From assembly GCF_020622345.1 (NCBI RefSeq), contig NZ_JACNMO010000012.1:81873-145872 (forward strand): 64,000 nt of DNA, given 5' to 3'. Positions 57,174 through 64,000 of this stretch are shown here, piece after piece. A program made the translations under genes and the position numbers. Position 1 is the stretch's first letter, and each line of letters begins with the position of its first letter. The stretch is from Roseobacter weihaiensis. Its GTDB lineage: Bacteria; Pseudomonadota; Alphaproteobacteria; Rhodobacterales; Rhodobacteraceae. The notes under the pieces are model-generated. The model worked only from the letters and a program-made list of their open reading frames with translations, did not search any database and was not told where the DNA came from.

Positions 57174-58889
57174 ATGAAAATCAGAACCCTTTTGATGGGG
57201 GCAGTTGCTGCAACGGCTTTTGCGCCCGCAGCCTTTGCAGAGCGCGGTTCGGACGGTCAGCTCAACATCATCTACTGGCAAGCGCCGTCCACCATGAACC
57301 CCTTCCTGTCCGGAGGAACCAAGGAAATCGAAGCCGCGAGCCTGGTTCTGGAATCGCTGGCGCGGTTCAACGACTCCGGTGAAATCGTGCCCTGGCTGGC
57401 CGAAGATATCCCGACAATCGAAAATGGCGGCGTTGCCGAGGATCTGACCTCGATCACCTGGACGCTGAAGGAAGGCTTGGTCTGGTCGGATGGCTCGGCT
57501 GTGACGGCGGACGACCTGATCTTTACCCATGAGTATTGCACCCACCCCGAGGGCGGCTGTGCGCAGGCCAGCTATTTTGACGGGGTCGCCTCTGTCGAGG
57601 CGGTCGGTGACAGGGGTGTCCGGATCAATTTTGAATCTCCCAAGCCCTTCCCCTACACGGCATTCGTCGGCGCTGAATCCCCGATCCTGCAAAAGGCGCA
57701 GTTTCAGGAGTGCCTGGGCACCCGCGCCCCGGAATGCACCACGGCCAACTTCGGCCCGATCGGCACCGGCCCCTTCGTGGTCGACGAATTCCGCCCCAAT
57801 GACGTTATTACCTTCATCGCCAATGAGAACTACCGCGATCCGGCAAAGCCCGCCTTTGCCACCGTGACTTTCAAGGGTGGTGGCGATGCGGCCGCGGCGG
57901 CGCGCTCGGTTCTGGAAACGGGTGAATTCGACTATGCCTGGAACCTGCAACTGGCACCCGACGTGCTCTCGCGTATGGAAGCAGCCGGGAAAGGAACGGT
58001 CGTGGCGGCCTATGGCACATCGGTCGAACGCCTGCACCTCAACCAGACGAACGCCGATCCTGCGCTTGGGCCGGATCAGAGATCCGTCTACATGGATGGC
58101 GAAAACGCCCACCCCTTCCTGACCGATCCCAAGGTAGGGCAGGCGCTTTCCATGGCCATCGACCGCGCGCTGATCGACGAGATCGGCTACGGCGCCGGGG
58201 GCCAGCCCACCTGCAACGTGCTGCCGGCACCGGAGCTTTATGCCTCCACCGCCAATGACGGCTGCCTGGTCCAGGATATCGAGGGCGCGAACGCGCTGCT
58301 CGACGAAGCCGGCTGGGTCGACAGCAACGGCAACGGTGTGCGCGACAAGGACGGTATTGAGCTGTCGGTGCTGTTCCAGACCTCCACCAACGCGGTGCGG
58401 CAGGACACGCAGGCGCTGATCAAGGACTGGTGGAGCCAGATCGGCGTTGAAACCGAATTGCGTAATGTTGACGCCTCGGTGTTCTTCGGTGGCGATCCGG
58501 GCTCTCCCGATACCTTCCAGAAGTTCTATGCCGACATCGAAATGTACACCAATAACTTTGCCGGTGTGGACCCTGAGGCCTACATGGCGAACTGGCTCTG
58601 TGCCGACATTCCCAGCCCGGAAAACCAGTGGCAGGGCAACAACATCCAGCGTTTCTGCCGCGCTGAGTACGATGCGCTGGTGGAGCAGATGTCCACCACC
58701 GCCGACCTTGAGCAACGTGGCGAACTGGCCAAGCAGATGAACGACATGATCATGCAGAGCTACTCGATCATTCCGCTCATTCACCGCGGCAACCCCTCAG
58801 CCCATATCAACACCCTGGGGGGCGTCAAAATGTCCGACTGGGACAGCGAGCTGTGGAACATCGCGGACTGGTATCGCATCGACAACTGA
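57174..58889 (+). CDS. Peptide/opine-type ABC transporter, substrate-binding protein
   Basis: A 571-residue SBP of the family 5 (DppA/OppA) type. Signal peptide MKIRTLLMGAVAATAFAPAA, cleaved after AFA. Typical segments: LNIIYWQAPSTMNPFLSGGT, WTLKEGLVWSDGSAVTADDL, QALSMAIDRALIDEIGYG. The ATG at 57174 is chosen because ATGGAGTACAAC places GGAG at the right distance; in-frame ATGs at 57153 and 57162 are possible. The 571-residue length is on the long side and allows binding of peptides or larger opine-like ligands. Confidence 0.95.
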   Translation: MKIRTLLMGAVAATAFAPAAFAERGSDGQLNIIYWQAPSTMNPFLSGGTKEIEAASLVLESLARFNDSGEIVPWLAEDIPTIENGGVAEDLTSITWTLKEGLVWSDGSAVTADDLIFTHEYCTHPEGGCAQASYFDGVASVEAVGDRGVRINFESPKPFPYTAFVGAESPILQKAQFQECLGTRAPECTTANFGPIGTGPFVVDEFRPNDVITFIANENYRDPAKPAFATVTFKGGGDAAAAARSVLETGEFDYAWNLQLAPDVLSRMEAAGKGTVVAAYGTSVERLHLNQTNADPALGPDQRSVYMDGENAHPFLTDPKVGQALSMAIDRALIDEIGYGAGGQPTCNVLPAPELYASTANDGCLVQDIEGANALLDEAGWVDSNGNGVRDKDGIELSVLFQTSTNAVRQDTQALIKDWWSQIGVETELRNVDASVFFGGDPGSPDTFQKFYADIEMYTNNFAGVDPEAYMANWLCADIPSPENQWQGNNIQRFCRAEYDALVEQMSTTADLEQRGELAKQMNDMIMQSYSIIPLIHRGNPSAHINTLGGVKMSDWDSELWNIADWYRIDN

Positions 58890-58899
58890 TGCAAAAGGC

Positions 58900-58929
58900 G
58901 GCGTGCGGCCGCAATCGTTGCCGCACGCC
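58900..58929 (+). promoter_or_regulatory. Stem-loop between substrate-binding protein and permease genes
   Basis: A perfect 10-bp inverted repeat (GGCGTGCGGC / GCCGCACGCC) with a 10-nt loop follows the SBP stop by 10 nt, without a T-run. Such hairpins protect the upstream message from 3' exonucleases and often give SBP excess over permeases. It lies in the 122-bp gap before the first permease. Confidence 0.65.
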
Positions 58930-59011
58930 ACTGCCAATGGCCTTGCAATGCTTGCGCGTGGCAGCCCCTTGCGACAACAATAATAAGACTGACGCATAAA
59001 GGCGTAGCTTG

Positions 59012-60019
59012 ATGCTCACATACACGATCCGCAGACTGTTCCTGTCGTTGCCGACGCTGCTGTTCATCAGTCTGGTGATCTTCCTGCTGCTCCAGCTCGC
59101 CCCGGGCGATCCGATGGCACAGGTGCCCCTCACCGTCCCCCCCGAAGTCAAAGAACGCATGCGCGAGGCGCTTGGCCTGGGTGAGCCGGTGCATGTGCAG
59201 TACTGGAAATGGCTGGTGCAGTTCTTCTGGGTCGAACCACAGGTGATAATCGACAACTGGTTCGGCACCAGTTTCTCCGAAGGCAAGCTGCGCGTGCTGT
59301 CCTGGCAGACCCGCTCGCCGGTGATGGACATCGTGGTGCAACGGATGCCACAGACGCTCTGGGTCGTAGGCATGTCCTACATCGTCGGCATCCTCATCGC
59401 GCTGCCCATTGGCATCTATTCGGCCTACCGTCAGTATTCGCTCTTTGATCAAGCGGGCACCTTCGTGTCGATGATCGGCTTTTCGATCCCGCCTTTCTTT
59501 TCCGGCGTGCTGGTGATCGTGATCTTTTCGGTCAACCTGGGCTGGTTCCCCTCGATCTACGACACCACCCATGTGGTCACGGATTGGGCGAGCTTTAAGG
59601 TGCAATTGCAGCAGATGGTGATGCCGGTGATGGTGCTGGCCCTGCAGACCACCGCGCAGATCAGCCGCTTCATGCGCGCCTCGATGCTCGACAACCTCAA
59701 CCAGGACTACGTGCGCACCGCCCGTGCCAAGGGCCTTAAGGAGAGCGTCGTGGTCATGGTACATGTGCTGCGCAACTCCATGATCCCGATCATCACGGTG
59801 ATCGCGTTGGGCATCCCCGCAATCTTTGGCGGCGCCATCATCACCGAGACGCTTTTCAAGGTGAACGGCATCGGGCAGTTGCTGCTGACCGCGCTTTTTG
59901 CCAATGACCTGCCGATGGTGATGACCCTGACCTTTATCTTTGCGATCCTGATCGTGCTGTTCAACCTGATCGCCGACGTCCTCTACGGCGTGCTTGACCC
60001 GAGGATCCGGTATGACTGA
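59012..60019 (+). CDS. Peptide/opine-type ABC transporter, permease 1 (DppB-like)
   Basis: A 335-residue inner membrane protein. N-terminal helix (YTIRRLFLSLPTLLFISLVI), LAPGDPMAQVP, the EAA-like cytoplasmic loop DYVRTARAKGLKESVVVMVH that contacts the ATPase, and ITETLFKVNGIGQLLLTALF. The ATG at 59012 is chosen over a TTG at 59009, after AAAGG. It overlaps permease 2 by 8 nt. Confidence 0.95.
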   Translation: MLTYTIRRLFLSLPTLLFISLVIFLLLQLAPGDPMAQVPLTVPPEVKERMREALGLGEPVHVQYWKWLVQFFWVEPQVIIDNWFGTSFSEGKLRVLSWQTRSPVMDIVVQRMPQTLWVVGMSYIVGILIALPIGIYSAYRQYSLFDQAGTFVSMIGFSIPPFFSGVLVIVIFSVNLGWFPSIYDTTHVVTDWASFKVQLQQMVMPVMVLALQTTAQISRFMRASMLDNLNQDYVRTARAKGLKESVVVMVHVLRNSMIPIITVIALGIPAIFGGAIITETLFKVNGIGQLLLTALFANDLPMVMTLTFIFAILIVLFNLIADVLYGVLDPRIRYD

Positions 60020-60989
60020 CCAAAACGCAGAGATCGAAACCTTCGGCGCGCTCAAGGACAAGGAGCCGCAAAAAGAGCCCCGTTCGCAGTGGCGCGACGT
60101 CTGGGATCAGTTCCGCAAGCACAAGGGCGCGCTGATCGGCGGCGGGTTCCTGCTCTTTATCACGCTGTTCGTGCTGATCGGCCCTCTGGTCTGGCAAGTG
60201 GACCCAAAGGCGCTGGACATCCGCAACAAGGACCTGCGCCCGGTCTACACCCTGCTCTGGGACAGTCAGGCCAACGTGCTCTGGTCACGCCCCTTTGGCA
60301 CGGACAACCTGGGCCGTGATATCATGGCAACGCTGATCGCAGGCGGGCAGGCTTCGCTTGCCGTGGGCTGGGCGGCGATGATCCTGTCGCTGGTGATCGG
60401 CACCATGGTCGGCGTGACGGCGGGCTATTTCAAACGGCTCGACGGCATTTTGATGCGGATCACCGATCTGTTTTTATCGCTGCCGATCCTGCCGCTGCTG
60501 CTGGTGGCAGTGACGCTTTTTCGCCAACCCCTGCGCGCAACCTTCGGGCCCGAAGGCGGCATGTTCATCCTGATTGTCGGGATCATCGGGATCACCTCCT
60601 GGATGCCCACGGCCCGGATTGTGCGCGGCGAAATCCTGGCCCTGAAGGAGCGCGAGTTCGTGCTCGCCGCCCGCTCCATCGGGACGACACCTTTCCTGAT
60701 CATCCGCCGCCATCTGCTGCCCAATGTGATCTCGCCGATCATGGTCTCTGCCACTTTGGGGCTGGCGACGGCGATCATCACGGAAAGCGCGCTGTCGTTC
60801 CTCGGTGTCGGCTTCCCCTCGGATTTCCCGACCTGGGGCAAGCTTTTGTCGGATGCCGTACCGCGCATGGAGGAGTTTCCCGAGAGGGTCATGCTGCCGG
60901 GGATTCTGATCTCCCTCACCGTTCTGTCGGTCAACTACCTCGGGGATGGCCTGCGCGACGCTTTGGACCCGCGTATTCGGGGTCGGTAA
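60012..60989 (+). CDS. Peptide/opine-type ABC transporter, permease 2 (DppC-like)
   Basis: A 325-residue inner membrane protein. RKHKGALIGGGFLLFITLFV begins the first helix; PFGTDNLGRDIMATLIAGGQ and the EAA loop EREFVLAARSIGTTPFLIIR are typical of DppC; it ends LRDALDPRIRGR. It starts within the end of permease 1. The 222-bp stretch after it (60990-61211) holds no gene I can support; its last part is A+T-rich and may be the promoter of the YeeE gene. Confidence 0.95.
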   Translation: MTDQNAEIETFGALKDKEPQKEPRSQWRDVWDQFRKHKGALIGGGFLLFITLFVLIGPLVWQVDPKALDIRNKDLRPVYTLLWDSQANVLWSRPFGTDNLGRDIMATLIAGGQASLAVGWAAMILSLVIGTMVGVTAGYFKRLDGILMRITDLFLSLPILPLLLVAVTLFRQPLRATFGPEGGMFILIVGIIGITSWMPTARIVRGEILALKEREFVLAARSIGTTPFLIIRRHLLPNVISPIMVSATLGLATAIITESALSFLGVGFPSDFPTWGKLLSDAVPRMEEFPERVMLPGILISLTVLSVNYLGDGLRDALDPRIRGR

Positions 60990-61211
60990 GCCCGCAGTGC
61001 CGATTTTGGAAAATGAGGACGGCTCTCCTGCGCGGCCACGCTTCAGCAGCACGCATGTTCCGAAGCTGATGCCTGATGAAAACGCTGTTCTGTCACGCAG
61101 ACCAATCCAGAACAACGTCCCGCCCGGAACCACATATTCATCAAAACATATGCTTGATTTGTAATGTATTGCCGTCCATCTGGGAAACTATCCTGATTTC
61201 CGGAGGCTGAC

Positions 61212-62279
61212 ATGTTCGAAGAATTCGGCTTTGAGACCCTCACCGCGCCCCAGGCGGTGGTCCTGTTTGCGTTGGGTGTCGGCGCGCTCTTTGGCGCGCT
61301 GGCGGAGCGGACAGCCTTCTGCTTCCGCCGCGGCCTTGTCGGCACGGATCGGCGCGCGGCCATGGGCGTCTGGCTGGCGGCCCTTGCCACGGCGCTGATC
61401 GGCACGCAGGCGGCGGTCTTCAGCGGTTTCATCAGTTTCGACGACCACCGCTTCATGAACGCCAACCTCCCCTGGCTCGCCATCGTGACGGGCGGGCTGC
61501 TCTTTGGCGCGGGCATGGTGCTGACGCGGGGGTGTCTGTCGCGTCTGACCGTGCTGACCGGCACCGGCAACCTGCGCGCCCTCACGGTGTTGCTGATCTT
61601 TGCCATCACCGCGCATGCCACGCTCAAAGGTGTGCTGGCCCCACTGCGCACGTCCCTTGGCAGCGTGACCCTGCCGCTGCAGAGCGCCGCGCTGCCCGGC
61701 AACGCGCTGCTCTGGACCGGGCTGATGGCACTTGCGGCGGCGGTCGTGGCGCTGCGGTCCGGGAACCGCGCTGTGACGCTGGGTCTTGCCGGGGGGCTCG
61801 GGCTGCTGGTGCCGCTGGCGTGGGTCGGCACGGGATACGTGCTTTATGACGACTTTGATCCCGTCGCGACGGAGAGCCTGTCTTTCACCGCCCCCGCCGC
61901 CGAGACGCTGTTCTGGACCGTGGCCTCAACCTCGATCTCTCCGGGCTTTGGCGTCGGGCTGATCGGCGGGGTGCTGGTGGGGGCCCTGCTCACCGCCCTG
62001 CTGTCACGCAGCTTTCGCTGGCAGAGCTTTTCAAGCCCCCGCGAAACCGGCCGCTACGCCGCCGGTGCCGTGCTGATGGGTATCGGTGGCGTGTTGGCGG
62101 GGGGATGCACCGTAGGGGCCGGTCTGGCCGGCGTGCCGACCCTGTCCCTCGCGGCCCTGCTCGCTCTTGCGTCCATCGCGGCAGGCGCGCTCGCCATTGA
62201 CAAGATGCTGCGCGTTACTCAACCTTCGCGCGCAGCCGCCGGATGGCCCACCACACCAGGGCAACAACCGGCAGAGTGA
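61212..62279 (+). CDS. YeeE/YedE family sulfur-compound transporter
   Basis: A 355-residue membrane protein of about nine helices with two related sulf-transport halves. Each half has a conserved Gly/Cys motif: GAGMVLTRGCLSRLTVLTGT (near residue 97) and GIGGVLAGGCTVGAGLAG (near 295). An additional Cys is in RTAFCFRRGLVG. Related TsuA proteins import thiosulfate. The GGAGG before the ATG supports the start. The last 65 bp overlap the 3' end of the convergent DUF3422 gene. Confidence 0.92.
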   Translation: MFEEFGFETLTAPQAVVLFALGVGALFGALAERTAFCFRRGLVGTDRRAAMGVWLAALATALIGTQAAVFSGFISFDDHRFMNANLPWLAIVTGGLLFGAGMVLTRGCLSRLTVLTGTGNLRALTVLLIFAITAHATLKGVLAPLRTSLGSVTLPLQSAALPGNALLWTGLMALAAAVVALRSGNRAVTLGLAGGLGLLVPLAWVGTGYVLYDDFDPVATESLSFTAPAAETLFWTVASTSISPGFGVGLIGGVLVGALLTALLSRSFRWQSFSSPRETGRYAAGAVLMGIGGVLAGGCTVGAGLAGVPTLSLAALLALASIAAGALAIDKMLRVTQPSRAAAGWPTTPGQQPAE

Positions 62280-63498
62280 CCAGCGCCGTCAACGTCCCCC
62301 TGCTGACCCCGGTGGTTTCCGCCATCGGGTAGAGCATGTATCCCACAAGAGACACCGCGTAATAGCTGATCGCCACAACCGAGAGCCCCTCGACGGTGCG
62401 CTGCAACCGCAGTTGCAGATCGGACCGGTTGTCCATGCTTTCCAGCAGCGCCTGGTTCTGGGCAGACCGCTCCACATCCACGCGGGTCCGCAAAAGGTTG
62501 GAGGCCCGGATCGACCGGCTCGACATCGCCTCAAGCCGCCGCTCTGCGGCGTTTACGGTGCGCATCGCCGGGGCGTACCGGCGCATCATGAACTCACCAA
62601 AATGCTGGCGGCCCTGAAACCGCTCTTCGCGCAGCGCTTCGATGCGCTGGTTGACCAGCGCTTCATAGGCCCCGGTTGCGCCAAAACGAAAGGAAGACTG
62701 CGCCGAGAGCGTTTCCAGCTCTGCCGAGATGGACAGCAGGTCATTCAGCGTCTTCTCGGCGCTGGCCTTTTCGTCTGACATGTCACTCATCAGACTGGTC
62801 AGTTGCGTATCGAGCGTGTTCAGCTTGGGCTGCAACGCCCGAACACGGGCAAAGCCGAGCATGGACATCGACTTGTAGGTCTCAACCTCGCAGAGGCGCT
62901 GGACGATGCGCCCCACCCGCCTGTCGCTCGTCTCGTCACTGGCAAAGACCGCAAATCGCACGTGACCATTGGGATCGATACGAAAATCACCCGCCACGAT
63001 TGCCGCATCATCCAGCACCGATGCGGCCGCCAGGCTTTCGGAGACAAACCATTCCGACAGGTTTTCGGCAATCGCCGCCACCTCCTTCGGGCGGGTACGG
63101 ATGTCCAACAGGATGGAGGTGATCCGCTGCCCCGGGGCCTGCGCCAGCCAATCGGCCGGGAAGACTTCGAACTCCGACGGATCAAAGGCCCGTGCCGCGC
63201 CGGTCTCGGAAAAGACCGTGTAGGTGACAAACTCGGTGTGCTGTTCCCACTTCAACCAGTGCTTGCCAATCTGGCCGTAATAATGCGTGGCCCCGGGCTG
63301 CGGGTGTGGCGCACCGTGCCGGTCCAGCAGGGCCGTCAGATGGTCGAGATCCTGCTGACGGTCCCGGCTGACCGCGTCATCGGGTTGCTTGATGGCCACA
63401 TAGGCCGCCGTGCAGGGCGCCTCCATCGACGGAAAGGGCCGCGCGTGCAGCTCATTCGCCATTTTATAGCGTAACGGATGGTCATCGATCGGTGGCAT
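62215..63498 (-). CDS. DUF3422 family membrane protein
   Basis: A 427-residue protein of the DUF3422 family: RYKMANELHARPFPSMEAP at the start, HYYGQIGKHWLKWEQHTEFV, a long coiled-coil-like central region (about 230-345), and two C-terminal membrane helices (VVAISYYAVSLVGYMLYPMA and LTALVTLPVVALVWWAI). Function unknown. Start at 63498 follows GGAG in CTGGAGTGTATGA. Its last 65 bp are shared, antisense, with the YeeE gene. Confidence 0.88.
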   Translation of the reverse strand: MPPIDDHPLRYKMANELHARPFPSMEAPCTAAYVAIKQPDDAVSRDRQQDLDHLTALLDRHGAPHPQPGATHYYGQIGKHWLKWEQHTEFVTYTVFSETGAARAFDPSEFEVFPADWLAQAPGQRITSILLDIRTRPKEVAAIAENLSEWFVSESLAAASVLDDAAIVAGDFRIDPNGHVRFAVFASDETSDRRVGRIVQRLCEVETYKSMSMLGFARVRALQPKLNTLDTQLTSLMSDMSDEKASAEKTLNDLLSISAELETLSAQSSFRFGATGAYEALVNQRIEALREERFQGRQHFGEFMMRRYAPAMRTVNAAERRLEAMSSRSIRASNLLRTRVDVERSAQNQALLESMDNRSDLQLRLQRTVEGLSVVAISYYAVSLVGYMLYPMAETTGVSRGTLTALVTLPVVALVWWAIRRLRAKVE

Positions 63499-64000
63499 TC
63501 ATACACTCCAGGATACCAAGAGGGATAACGTGCAATCCCTCCAAGTCAATTATTTTCCAGATATTTTTCAATGCGTTAAAAGAGTGCAATCGTATACAAG
63601 GCGGTTCCGCCCGTTGTGGCAAGGCAAAGTGAAAGCAAAATGAGGCGGTTAGGGCGAAAAACTGCAACGTCCACGCACGCAGGCTGCCTGATCGATTTAC
63701 AGATGATATGGGACACTGATTATTGCAGTAACCGGAAGACAGCCGATGAAAGCGAAAGTGCCCGGATGGAGCCTTGAAAAAGGGCCCTTTAGTAGGTGCA
63801 CCGGAAAAATGGGCCAAGTTCCGCAAGCCTTGCCGCAAGCCCCGGAAGCGGGCTTCAGCGCAGCAACGGGGCCTTCCTGACCGCAGCGCCAATCCAAAAG
63901 GCAATGCAGCTTTCGTTCGGCGAAGACGACCTCGTGGTTTCCGCGATCCGCCGCGAAACCGCTGCACAAGCGCGACACACCGACAGCTGATGCCAGCCTT
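63499..64000. other. Terminal 502 bp, no gene supported
   Basis: The first 100 bp are A+T-rich and probably hold the DUF3422 promoter. Further on there are open frames in several phases (minus 63482-63967, plus 63796-63990), but none has a ribosome-binding site, family-like sequence or a codon pattern like the neighbours. The region 63770-63900 is GC-rich with small repeats (CCGCAAGCC twice). It may be a gene remnant or dispersed element; I cannot tell. Confidence 0.4.

Noticed and set aside
56931..58784. 617-codon minus-strand frame
   Set aside because: Antisense of the substrate-binding protein gene, which has a clear signal peptide and family motifs.
63482..63967. 161-codon minus-strand frame near the right end
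   Set aside because: Includes the DUF3422 start region, has no ribosome-binding site and does not look like a real protein.

Overview
This 64 kb window is a high-GC alphaproteobacterial chromosome segment, most likely from the Roseobacter group of Rhodobacteraceae. The grounds are a complete complex I (nuo) cluster interleaved with accessory genes typical of that family (DUF5333, DUF5337, an H3TH-domain protein, a carboxymuconolactone decarboxylase pair), followed by birA-coaX-rnj; a Hint-domain protein; a leucine/isovalerate (liu) cluster; and an FNR-type box before ompW. The species cannot be fixed from the sequence. No tRNA, rRNA, CRISPR array, insertion sequence or prophage was recognised.

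Layout. 1-1.2 kb: 5' part of an AlkC-like DNA alkylation repair gene and a divergent SDR, both on the minus strand. 1.3-6.9 kb (plus): Hint-domain protein, prfC, an unknown gene, a DEAD-box RNA helicase with a leader hairpin, and a PilZ protein. 7.2-31.5 kb (minus): one long cluster reading nuoA, nuoB, nuoC, two tandem small membrane proteins, nuoD, orf88, nuoE, H3TH protein, DUF5337, nuoF, orf139, DUF3291, lipoprotein, DUF5333, nuoG, two lipoproteins, nuoH, orf87, nuoI, two CMD proteins, nuoJ, a 26-residue membrane peptide, orf165, nuoK, nuoL, nuoM, nuoN, birA, coaX, rnj. All 14 nuo genes are intact. About seventeen extra genes are threaded between them, most joined by ATGA, TGATG or TAATG junctions. 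An intrinsic terminator lies between nuoA and nuoB.

31.8-41.9 kb: a fasciclin lipoprotein (plus) and a leucine degradation cluster (minus: ivd, mccB, ASCH, orf229, mccA, GST, HMG-CoA lyase, methylglutaconyl-CoA hydratase), with ompW on the plus strand between ivd and the rest. Together ivd, mccAB, the hydratase and the lyase take isovaleryl-CoA to acetoacetate and acetyl-CoA. The ivd promoter carries a palindromic operator over the expected transcription start.

41.9-51.2 kb: a DegT-family aminotransferase and gph (minus), then glmU, glmS, a PNPOx-fold protein, moaA, waaA and a GT4 glycosyltransferase (plus). These supply UDP-GlcNAc, molybdopterin precursor and LPS inner core.

51.2-61 kb: a peptide/opine-type ABC importer (substrate-binding protein and two permeases on plus, fused ATPase on minus) next to ArgE, a DAO-type flavoprotein and an M20 amidohydrolase, which looks like an uptake-and-breakdown module. 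61.2-63.5 kb: a YeeE/YedE sulfur transporter whose 3' end overlaps that of a convergent DUF3422 gene by 65 bp. The last 500 bp hold no gene that I can support.
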